6,265 nt of DNA from Chroococcidiopsidaceae cyanobacterium CP_BM_RX_35 (GTDB lineage Bacteria; Cyanobacteriota; Cyanobacteriia; Cyanobacteriales; Chroococcidiopsidaceae), in NCBI GenBank assembly GCA_019242465.1, contig JAFAVL010000365.1, forward strand, positions 1-6,265. The letters run 5' to 3'. Shown one piece after another: positions 1 through 5,508 of this stretch; position 1 is the first letter of the stretch; the number at the start of each line of letters is the position of its first letter. Position numbers and translations under genes: made by a program. Below the pieces are notes generated by a model. It ran no database searches and was not told where the DNA came from. It saw only the letters and a list, made by a program, of their open reading frames with translations.

Positions 1-36
1 ATTCTCTTCTACAAACGTGATCTCATTCGCGATCTG

Positions 37-147
37 AGTTGATGAATTTTGACCTGCCCCAGTTGATGAAGTTACCCTGCCGAAGTCGCGTGAGACTAGG
101 GTGCCGAAGTTGGTGAGATTACCCTGCCGAAGTTGTGAGAATATGCA
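37..147. repeat. Degenerate 23-24 bp tandem repeat
   Basis: Five successive units can be laid out: 37-60, 61-83, 84-107, 108-130 and a partial one from 131. Each begins with AGTTG/AGTCG and has TGA(R)A/TGAGA near position 7. The first four end in a CTGCC or GTGCC stretch; units 2-4 end in GCCGA. Units 2 and 4 are the closest pair; unit 3 has the middle ACCC replaced by AGGG. The period changes between 23 and 24, so it is unlikely to be a coding repeat, and stops occur in the frames. It lies about 150 bp upstream of the receiver gene. Whether it is an intergenic tandem repeat or a protein-binding array cannot be told from the sequence. Confidence 0.75.
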
Positions 148-293
148 ACTCAAGCAATGGTTCAAGCCTTTACCCTTTGAACTTAGCTTGACCTCGCAAT
201 TATCTGTCCTTGGGAGAACTCGCTCGGGGTGAGTTTGAGGTATTAATTAATGCAGGTAGAGAAGGGAGATAACTCTAAGCCGACCCCCAAATC

Positions 294-761
294 ATGGTGT
301 TGAATGCCGACGAGAGAAATTGTCAACGACTAGAGCTAACAGCTCACTGTCAAGCGCCATCCACTCAAGGGCGAGTGCTGAATCACCTCCAAGTATTGGT
401 TGTAGAAGACGAGCCTGATATTGCCACGTTGCTCACCTTTGTCCTGGAAGCGGCGGGAGCTGAGGTGATTGAGGCGAGCTTGGCCAGTGAAGCTTTAGCA
501 ATCCTGGCACGACAGCAACCAGACATCCTGCTGTGCAACCTCAGACTGCCAGATGCCGACGGCTGTTTACTGCTGAAAAAAGTGAGAAGACGTGCGGCAC
601 TGCAAGGGAGAGAGATTCCTGCTATTGCCATCACGTCGTACACCAGGGAAGTCAATAGTACACTCATGAGGCAGGCAGGTTTTCAACACTATCTGCCCAA
701 GCCACTTGACCCAGAAGAACTCGTGGCGGCGATTGTGAGTCTAACGGGGCGCTCCGGGTAG
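294..761 (+). CDS. Single-domain response regulator (receiver), phosphoacceptor Asp replaced by Asn
   Basis: A 155-residue protein consisting of an unstructured N-terminal stretch (about 1-30) and one CheY-like receiver domain (about 32-150), with no output domain. Visible receiver landmarks are the acidic pair E38-D39 (VVEDEP), T114 (AIAITSYT) and K136 (LPKPLDP). The aspartate expected after the PDILL strand is Asn82 (codon AAC at 537-539), so phosphorylation at the usual site should not be possible. The domain is a close paralogue of the receiver at the end of the hybrid kinase encoded convergently downstream: nearly half of the positions are identical in an ungapped alignment by eye. An in-frame stop at 276-278 fixes the upstream limit. 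ATG at 294 has no good Shine-Dalgarno sequence; GTG at 375, just before the domain and preceded by AAGGG, is a realistic alternative start giving 128 residues. It may be a phosphorylation-independent adaptor, or a duplicated receiver drifting out of function. Domain identification is secure; the role is inferred. Confidence 0.88.
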   Translation: MVLNADERNCQRLELTAHCQAPSTQGRVLNHLQVLVVEDEPDIATLLTFVLEAAGAEVIEASLASEALAILARQQPDILLCNLRLPDADGCLLLKKVRRRAALQGREIPAIAITSYTREVNSTLMRQAGFQHYLPKPLDPEELVAAIVSLTGRSG

Positions 762-809
762 TCAGTCAGGGGAAAACGGCTCACAAGTTCTCCCCTTCTC
801 TGCTGGGGT

Positions 810-830
810 AGGGCTCTCAACGAGAGCTTT
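810..830 (+). terminator. Possible terminator hairpin between convergent genes
   Basis: GCTCTC at 813-818 pairs with GAGAGC at 822-827 around a three-base loop. One A-T and two G-T pairs can extend the stem outward (810-812 with 828-830). The bases just 3' on the plus strand are TTT followed by GTG, so the T-tract is short. The position, 50-70 bp past the receiver stop and just before the end of the convergent kinase gene, suits a terminator, but the hairpin is small. Confidence 0.35.
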
Positions 831-841
831 GTGCGTCCCAC

Positions 842-2710
842 CTAAACTTGTCTAGTACGTCCAGCCAGGTTAGCAATCGCTTCAACTAACTCAGATGGTT
901 CGACGGGCTTAGGGATGTGGAGTTGGAAGCCAGCCTTGAGCAGCCGGATGCGGTCCTCAACTCGAGCGTAGGCGGTCAAGGCGATGGCAGGAATCTGACC
1001 GCCTAGCTCGGCTGACTGGGCTCTGACTTGACGAATCAGAGCATAGCCATCTTCTCCCGGCATCCCGATATCACTCACTAAGACATCTGGTCTTCTGTGT
1101 TTGAGCACTGCTAGTGCCTCACTGACTGTCGCCACTGCCGTCACTGTTGCCCCCTGCTGTTCGAGAAGGGTCACGAGTAATGTGCGTGCGTCCGCCTCAT
1201 CATCCACGACCAGCACCTGTAACTCATCCAGCGACGAGTCGGTGCTCAACGGGACTTCCGTTGCCACTTGCGGATGGACGCGGTCGGGTTGAGTCACGTC
1301 GGTGTGGACGATCATCAGCGGCAGCACCACCATAAATGTCGCTCCTTGCCCCTCACCCGGACTGATGGCGCGGACAGTGCCGCCATGCAGTTCGACTAAT
1401 TGGCGCACGATAGCAAGACCCAGTCCGAGTCCACCAAACGCCCGTGTCGTCGTGCTGTCGGACTGACGAAAGCGCTCGAAAATGTAGGGGAGAAAGTCGG
1501 CACTGATGCCCATACCAGTGTCGCTGACTGTAATCTCGATGTGAGAGTTGATGCGTTCGAGTCGGATTTGCACCCGCCCGCCTTTGGGCGTGAACTTGAT
1601 GGCATTGGCGAGGAGATTCCAGACTACCTGCTGCAAGCGCTCGGGATCGCCCGAAATCGGACCGGCTGAGGGGTCAAGTACGGCTTGGAGCCGAATGGAT
1701 TTGGCTTCGGCGGCGGGACGCACAGTATCAATGGCAGCCTCAATCACCGAGCTGGGATGCAGGGGAAGGACATGCAGGCGCAGCTTTCCCTGGATGACAC
1801 GCGAGATATCCAGCAGATCGTCAATCAGTTGCGCCTGCGATTTCGCATTCCGTTCAATAATGTCCAGTGCTTGCGCCGACTTAGCCGCGTTCAGTTTTCC
1901 CGCTTGCAGCAGCCTTGACCAACCCAAAATGGCATTGAGCGGTGTCCGCAGCTCGTGCGAGAGGACGGAGAGAAACTCGTCCTTAACACGATTAGTCGTT
2001 TCCAACTGGAGCGTTCGGTCTTGGACTCGCTGTTCCAGTTCCTTGTTGAGTGTTTGCAGTTGGGCTTGAACTTGTGCCCGCTTGTTGATGTCCCGATTTA
2101 GGGTAAAGATGGCTAAACCCACGACGACTAAAGCGAAGCTGCTGCCCAGCACAATCGCTAATGTTGTGTTTTGCGCTAGGGTGGTTGCCGCCGCCGAGCG
2201 CTGGTGCAACAACTGATTCTCTGTCACTCCCATGTCTTGAATCAGCTGCTGGATTTCATCCATCAGTAGCCGCCCCTGCTCGGTTCGGACAACTTGTAAT
2301 GCCGCCTCCAAGCCTTGGGTATTGCGTAAGTCGGTGGTCTTGTGCAGTTCATCCAGCTTGGCAGCAACTAGAGGTGCCAGCTGCTCCAGACGGTGCTGCT
2401 GGATGGAGTTGTCAAGAGTTAATTGGCGCAGAGTCTGAACTTCTGGCGGGATGGTGCTGATTGCCGCTCGGTACATGGTGAGAAAACGGGCATTACCAGT
2501 TAACAGGTACCCCCGTTGGTCAGTTTCCGCCTGCGTCAGTTGCCAGAGCAAGTTATCCAGCTGGTTTTTCACTTGATAGGTGTGTTCGACCCAGACATTA
2601 GCTTGCTGAAGATGGCGGAAGTTGAGATAAGAGCCGATGCTGACAACCGCCATCACTGTTAGCGCCACTCCTAATCCGAATACGCTCTTCTTTTTCACCA
2701 CCCAACTCAT
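842..2710 (-). CDS. Membrane-bound CHASE3 hybrid sensor histidine kinase with C-terminal receiver
   Basis: A 622-residue kinase when started at the ATG at 2708-2710. That start is chosen because AGG lies 8 bases upstream; the in-frame GTG at 2717-2719 has no such site. Order of parts: transmembrane helix about 10-31; CHASE3 sensor domain about 37-180 with the typical ETDQRGYLLTG motif; second helix about 182-204; a charged helical linker; HisKA with FLSVLSHELRTP and phospho-accepting His252; HATPase with N-box Asn365 and Asn369, G1 box D397-x-G399-x-G401 and glycine-rich G2 box 426-432; then a receiver with acidic pair D503-D504, phosphoacceptor Asp547, Thr579 and Lys601. All catalytic residues are present, so it should autophosphorylate and pass phosphate to its own receiver. 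There is no PAS or GAF domain, and the signal sensed by CHASE3 is not predictable. The nearest potential partner is the Asn82 receiver gene, which is convergent and not in the same operon. The coding sequence is GC-richer than the DNA that follows it. Confidence 0.95.
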   Translation of the reverse strand: MSWVVKKKSVFGLGVALTVMAVVSIGSYLNFRHLQQANVWVEHTYQVKNQLDNLLWQLTQAETDQRGYLLTGNARFLTMYRAAISTIPPEVQTLRQLTLDNSIQQHRLEQLAPLVAAKLDELHKTTDLRNTQGLEAALQVVRTEQGRLLMDEIQQLIQDMGVTENQLLHQRSAAATTLAQNTTLAIVLGSSFALVVVGLAIFTLNRDINKRAQVQAQLQTLNKELEQRVQDRTLQLETTNRVKDEFLSVLSHELRTPLNAILGWSRLLQAGKLNAAKSAQALDIIERNAKSQAQLIDDLLDISRVIQGKLRLHVLPLHPSSVIEAAIDTVRPAAEAKSIRLQAVLDPSAGPISGDPERLQQVVWNLLANAIKFTPKGGRVQIRLERINSHIEITVSDTGMGISADFLPYIFERFRQSDSTTTRAFGGLGLGLAIVRQLVELHGGTVRAISPGEGQGATFMVVLPLMIVHTDVTQPDRVHPQVATEVPLSTDSSLDELQVLVVDDEADARTLLVTLLEQQGATVTAVATVSEALAVLKHRRPDVLVSDIGMPGEDGYALIRQVRAQSAELGGQIPAIALTAYARVEDRIRLLKAGFQLHIPKPVEPSELVEAIANLAGRTRQV

Positions 2711-2773
2711 CTGGCTCACCTGAAGATGGCGACTGGTCTAAAGACTGTGATAGCAGTCGCCCTACTGATGATT

Positions 2774-2842
2774 GTGACCTGTTGTCACTAACTTTTCGCG
2801 ACTCTTGATTCTGTTGAATTGTTAGTAGGAAACCCTAATAAC
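2774..2842. promoter_or_regulatory. Two inverted repeats upstream of the hybrid kinase gene
   Basis: GTGAC (2774-2778) and GTCAC (2784-2788) form a short palindrome around a 5-base loop. Further upstream of the kinase, GTTAGTAGG (2821-2829) and CCTAATAAC (2834-2842) pair with one mismatch around 4 bases. Both lie 65-130 bp before the kinase start, where operators would be expected. No convincing -35/-10 pair was found on the minus strand, so a regulatory role is only suggested by position. Confidence 0.25.
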
Positions 2843-3031
2843 TTATCAACAATAGTTTTTATTTTGACTTGCACTAATAAATCTGGCAATAGATAGTTGC
2901 GTGAGTTATCTAAAACATTAGTCAGGTGAGTTTGAGCAGTATGCTGTGGCTCAAAAGTCAATCTATCTAAGGATAGTTTAAATGGTGAGTAGCTGGGTCA
3001 TTTCGGCAGGGTTCAACCCAGTGGCACACTT
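2843..3031. other. Non-coding stretch, nothing recognised
   Basis: AT-rich intergenic DNA between the kinase upstream region and the degraded minus-strand ORF. No RNA gene, hairpin terminator or repeat could be identified. A 31-codon plus-strand ORF (2982-3077) with an AAGGA before its ATG runs out of here, but it is antisense to the more protein-like minus-strand remnant. Confidence 0.6.
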
Positions 3032-3221
3032 TCACTTCATTCCCAAAACCTCAAATGCTGCTTCAACAAGGAATTGAAACTTTGGCTCTCCCACAAAAGT
3101 GTGACCCTGTTGCTGGGCGCATTGAACCATACCCAGGAAGGCAAGGTGACTAGCGCTACCCTGGTATGGGTTGTTCAGGTGATTTCGGGCATTGAGACTT
3201 CGACCTGAGCAACGTCTTTTT
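3032..3221 (-). pseudogene. Degraded small gene of unknown function, interrupted by a MITE-like insertion
   Basis: Read on the minus strand, 3221 down to the TGA at 3032-3034 is open for about 62 codons and looks like protein. It contains NNPYQGSASHLAFLG, then an internal Met (3128-3130), GHTFVGEPKFQFLVEAAF and a final Met-Lys. There is no Shine-Dalgarno site before that Met, and the frame runs directly into the 343-bp inverted-repeat element at 3222. If that element and the second one at 3597-3843 are removed on paper, keeping one copy of each flanking duplication, a minus-strand frame runs from about 3855 through both junctions (LSPIDLPQKDVAQVEV). It then ends at a TGA one frame away from the remnant described here. 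A single-base frameshift near 3185-3195 would join the two into a protein of roughly 70-75 residues. The family was not recognised, and chance openness is possible. Confidence 0.35.
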
Positions 3222-3320
3222 GGCGTAAATAGAAGGTTCGTGCAACCAGGGGCAACCTTGTAAAATCTAGTAAAAATAACCCTTTATTTAGCCTCTATTG
3301 ATAAGAAATACAAATGATGG

Positions 3321-3351
3321 CTTTGCCTAGTTCGTTCCAAAGTAGGCAAAG
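3321..3351. repeat. 9-bp inverted repeat inside the 343-bp element
   Basis: CTTTGCCTA (3321-3329) is the exact reverse complement of TAGGCAAAG (3343-3351), with a 13-base loop. It may form a hairpin in RNA or single-stranded DNA. It is not followed by a T-tract on the plus strand, so it is not an obvious terminator. Confidence 0.6.
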
Positions 3352-3372
3352 TATCCTGGAAATATCTACCTA

Positions 3373-3395
3373 AGCATGGGGCATTGACCCATGCT
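3373..3395. repeat. 8-bp inverted repeat inside the 343-bp element
   Basis: AGCATGGG (3373-3380) pairs perfectly with CCCATGCT (3388-3395) around the 7-base loop GCATTGA. It is the second hairpin within the element, 21 bp after the first. Internal secondary structure of this kind is common in short non-autonomous elements. Confidence 0.6.
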
Positions 3396-3596
3396 ACACA
3401 TCATCGCTCAACTTCCATTTTCGGCAAAGAACTATTTAGAAAACTTATTTTTTAGTCAGAAAAGTGGTTGTGAGAGGAGAGAGGAATTCAGAGGCTAGAA
3501 GCTTTGCAGGGTAAGAGTTTCAGCTTCAGACTGCACTTGGTTGCACGAACCTTCTATTCACGCCTTTTTGTGGCAGGTCAATTGGGCTCAGTTTTA

Positions 3597-3843
3597 GTAA
3601 CGGAAAAATTTTGAGCGTTTAGGAATGGGATAAAGCAACTGTCACATTTTTGAGAGTTGGACTGAACCTCTAAGCCAACCCAGATTAACGGTAAATCAAT
3701 ATTTTTAGGCGTTAACTATCTCATAAACAGTTCAAAATGGGACATTTAATCTATCTCGCGCTCGTGAAGTGGAAATCAGAACGGCTTCTACAAGCTCTTC
3801 TTGATAAGCTTTTCCGCCTTAACGCTCAAAATTTTTCCGTTAC
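3597..3843. mobile_element. MITE-like element, 247 bp, with 27-bp terminal inverted repeats and TA flanks
   Basis: Positions 3597-3623 and 3817-3843 are inverted copies with one mismatch in 27. The outer ends read GTAACGGAAAAATTTTGAGC. Each end abuts a TA dinucleotide (3595-3596 and 3844-3845), the target duplication typical of the IS630/Tc1/mariner group. The interior is too short for a transposase and shows no recognisable fragment of one, so this is best read as a non-autonomous derivative. The link to IS630 rests on the TA duplication only. A 40-codon ORF (3737-3859) crosses the right end and is probably accidental. Confidence 0.8.
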
Positions 3844-3845
3844 TA

Positions 3846-4128
3846 TAATCAAGCCTTAATGTTTGATTGCTCAACCGTTTCTCAGCCTATTTTGTGCCCC
3901 CGTCAGGCTTTCTTAAGTATTAACAAATACACTTAAACTTCATGAATTTTTATCAGTTTTCTATCGGAAGAGAGGCGAGAACAAGTATTAAATCAGCTAT
4001 TCTTTACAGAGATTATTATTAATTGTATGATTTTCCTACTTAAATGGACTCAATTAACTCTAGCAAAAGCTTCGTAAGGAAACCTAACTTTTGTCTATCA
4101 CTTACGAATAAAGTTCACCTAGCCTAAA
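3846..4128. other. AT-rich intergenic stretch with short palindromes
   Basis: No gene was recognised. Besides the GTA-N8-TAC palindrome at 3913-3936, there is AGCCT/AGGCT (3884-3888 and 3905-3909) followed by TTCTT, and TTCGTAAG/CTTACGAA (4071-4078 and 4101-4108) with a 22-base loop. None is strong enough to name. Confidence 0.5.
3913..3936. promoter_or_regulatory. Palindrome containing the NtcA-type core GTA-N8-TAC
   Basis: GTA at 3917-3919 and TAC at 3928-3930 are separated by exactly eight bases, the consensus core bound by NtcA, the cyanobacterial nitrogen regulator. It sits within a longer dyad, TTAAGT (3913-3918) and ACTTAA (3931-3936). On the minus strand, CAAAAT lies 22 bases downstream, where a -10 box of an activated promoter would be; it would fire toward the degraded minus-strand ORF. 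The core alone is expected about once or twice by chance in a window this size, so this is a weak call. Confidence 0.25.
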
Positions 4129-4159
4129 TTGACAAGGAATCGGGTAAAACAATCATAAA
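4129..4159 (+). promoter_or_regulatory. Candidate sigma-70-type promoter for the SepF-like gene
   Basis: A perfect -35 hexamer TTGACA (4129-4134) is followed after 19 bases by CATAAA (4154-4159), which matches four of six -10 positions. The spacing is slightly long. A short dyad, TTGAC/GTCAA (4160-4164 and 4172-4176), lies directly downstream and could be an operator or a hairpin in the leader. The SepF-like start is 34 bases after the putative -10. Confidence 0.4.
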
Positions 4160-4193
4160 TTGACGGCAATTGTCAAAGAGATTGGAGTTAAGG

Positions 4194-4388
4194 ATGGGCA
4201 CGGGAGTTCAACTCCCAAAAGCTTCTGGGAAAATCACGGAGCTAGTGTTAATGGAGCTAGAGGAATTTGAAGAAGTGCGGAAGGTAGCTTCGGCATTGCA
4301 CAAACGTAAATCAGTGCTTCTTGACATGAAGCTGAAGGTGACGGAGTCAGCACAGGGTCAGCAAAATCTACAAGACGCAAAGAATTAA
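4194..4388 (+). CDS. Truncated SepF-family (DUF552) cell-division protein
   Basis: A 64-residue protein started at ATG 4194, with GGAG at 4184-4187 six bases upstream; a TTG seven codons earlier lacks such a site. Residues 14-47 match the first half of the SepF core: ITELVLMELEEFEEV, a helix containing V31-A34-L35, then KRKSVLLDMKL. This follows the family pattern in which an E-x-V-V-x-E-P-x-x-F-E-E segment is followed by R-K-S-V-V-L-N-L. After that only A53-Q54 recalls the next helix, and the protein ends. Normal SepF also has an N-terminal membrane-binding helix and a glycine-rich second half of the fold (G-H-Q-E-R-I-G region) that completes the dimer and FtsZ contact; both are missing. The DNA after the stop has a faint out-of-frame echo of the missing part (YGLAHWKETV, about 4390-4420), suggesting frameshift decay. 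It could still be expressed as a short paralogue. Homology is fairly sure; function as a Z-ring anchor is unlikely. Confidence 0.6.
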   Translation: MGTGVQLPKASGKITELVLMELEEFEEVRKVASALHKRKSVLLDMKLKVTESAQGQQNLQDAKN

Positions 4389-4476
4389 CTATGGTTTAGC
4401 TCACTGGAAAGAGACGGTTTCAAGAATTTCGTAGTGGTTCGCTCCTTTTGATTGATACAGATAGTGAAATTTCTGC

Positions 4477-4659
4477 ATGAATAGCCAATCCCAGGGGGAG
4501 AATTCTTATAGATACGTTAAATTCTTGATTTTGGCGATAATTCTAGTTGCTAAGCTGCTCATGCGTTTGAAAAACAATAGTTCCCTTGTAAAGTTCGGAG
4601 AGCACCTTTTGCCAACAGGTAAAACTGTGTCATCTGGTGTAGGGAAGCCGAATTTGTGA
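4477..4659 (+). CDS. Doubtful 60-residue ORF with one hydrophobic segment
   Basis: It begins with ATG at 4477 without a visible Shine-Dalgarno sequence. Residues 14-30 (VKFLILAIILVAKLLMR) could form one membrane helix; the rest is polar and was not recognised. Its TGA overlaps the GTG at 4656 of the next reading frame (GTGA), an arrangement seen in translationally coupled genes, but also expected by chance next to a degraded locus. It may instead be untranslated debris between the SepF-like fragment and the NACHT remnant. Confidence 0.2.
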   Translation: MNSQSQGENSYRYVKFLILAIILVAKLLMRLKNNSSLVKFGEHLLPTGKTVSSGVGKPNL

Positions 4660-5477
4660 ATTTTATTAACGCTTTGGTATTGCTGTTAAAAATTCTTGTG
4701 AGCCACCGCCAGACTGATGAAAGATTAGCACAAGTTTTTTGGTTATATGTTGCTATCTGGCTCAATGCCGACTCTTTATTGCAGTTGATGAAACGACAAG
4801 TTGATGACCTTCTAGCTACGGACGAGCAGTTGCAGCAGCTCCTCACCTGGTCGAGTCAAAAGTCTCGGACTCTAAACGTTCCCTACAAACCAGCAGTCGT
4901 TCGAGCTTTTTATCTTGACTTGGCTCTTGCCCACATTCTTGAGTCAGCTGGGGGCACTTTTGATTTGGCGCGGACTCTTGACGTTAACCTCACTTGCCAC
5001 CTAGCTCGTCCTTTAGCTCTTGACCTCTCTCTTGACCGTGCCCTTGGTTTTAACCGTATCCTCGACCGTGTAATCAATCCTTCTCATGTTGTTAACTGTG
5101 TTTGGGAACGTGCCATGACTCATGCCCATGTTTTTGAGCCAAATTTAGCACAATCTCTACAACAACTGAAAGAACAATTCTCCCCCATTCCTCAAAGCCG
5201 AGAAAGCTTCATGGCTTAGTGGCAATCGCAAGGGCAAGCTTGGACTGAGCAGTTACGAGCCCTAATAGTTAAGTATCGCCATTGCGGTTACAACTGGCAC
5301 TACAACAAGCAACAGAAGAAAATGCTGCTTCAGTACTACGATGCTAACCAGTTACTCGTAGCTTGCCTGAATCACGTGACTTGTGTTACCAATTCCCTCC
5401 GAGATGAGATTGAAGCGACGTTGTTACTGCCGATTGCAGAGATTGAGCGGCTAAGGCAACAAAATCAAGTAAGTTAG
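4656..5477 (+). pseudogene. C-terminal remnant of a cyanobacterial NACHT protein with an in-frame TAG
   Basis: The frame is open from 4623 (TAA at 4620), with GTG 4656 as the first usable start, up to a TAG at 5217-5219. It then continues in the same frame for 85 codons to a TAG at 5475-5477. The first part (187 residues) contains DDLLATDEQLQQLLTWSSQK, then VPYKPAVVRAFYLDLALAH and a stretch rich in Leu-Asp/Leu-Ala steps (about 85-145), typical of the helical C-terminal region of cyanobacterial NACHT proteins. The part after the stop holds the conserved tail: WTEQLRALIVKYRHCGYNWH, QQKKMLLQYYDANQLLVACL, a second Cys, and LRDEIEATLLLPIAEIERL. It resembles the NCH2/NCC-H type C-terminal domains, an assignment made from memory of the family. 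No Walker A or B motif or NACHT ATPase domain lies upstream; a full protein would be several times longer. Such proteins are STAND NTPases linked to anti-phage defence. The piece is almost surely inactive: 5' truncated and interrupted, perhaps by a CAG-to-TAG change. Confidence 0.78.
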
Positions 5478-5508
5478 TGCCAATAGCAGTTGATTCTACA
5501 GTTTTTAA

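Larger units (their letters stand above)
3222..3564. mobile_element. MITE-like element, 343 bp, with 27-bp terminal inverted repeats and TTTTT flanks
   Basis: The ends 3222-3248 and 3538-3564 are inverted copies of each other with one mismatch in 27 positions. Each starts GGCGT(A/G)AATAGAAGG and ends TTCGTGCAACCA. Immediately outside both ends is TTTTT in the same orientation (3217-3221 and 3565-3569), consistent with a 5-bp target duplication, though a homopolymer is weak evidence. There is no transposase ORF inside; the interior is AT-rich and contains two clean hairpins. It must therefore have been moved by an enzyme encoded elsewhere. The parent insertion-sequence family was not identified. 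It splits a minus-strand ORF remnant. Confidence 0.75.

Noticed and set aside
1..42. Open frame at the window start ending in TGA at 40-42 (ILFYKRDLIRDLS)
   Set aside because: Only 13 codons are visible and no family is recognisable, so a truncated upstream gene cannot be supported.
1400..2069. Several long plus-strand ORFs across the kinase gene
   Set aside because: They are antisense shadows of a GC-rich coding sequence; the minus strand encodes a kinase with all catalytic motifs.
2773..2789. CRP-like site TGTGA...TCACT
   Set aside because: The spacer is seven bases instead of six and the second half-site is imperfect.
2982..3077. 31-codon plus-strand ORF with AAGGA upstream
   Set aside because: It is short, unrecognised, and antisense to the minus-strand remnant that reads more like protein.
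3051..3080. CRISPR-repeat-like tail (AAGGAATTGAAAC)
   Set aside because: It occurs once, without spacer-repeat periodicity, and lies inside the more convincing minus-strand ORF remnant.
3737..3859. 40-codon ORF starting inside the 247-bp element and ending outside it
   Set aside because: It runs through the terminal repeat and lacks a ribosome site and recognisable content, so it is likely accidental.
4559..4846. 95-codon minus-strand ORF
   Set aside because: It overlaps the NACHT remnant in antisense and shows no family features.
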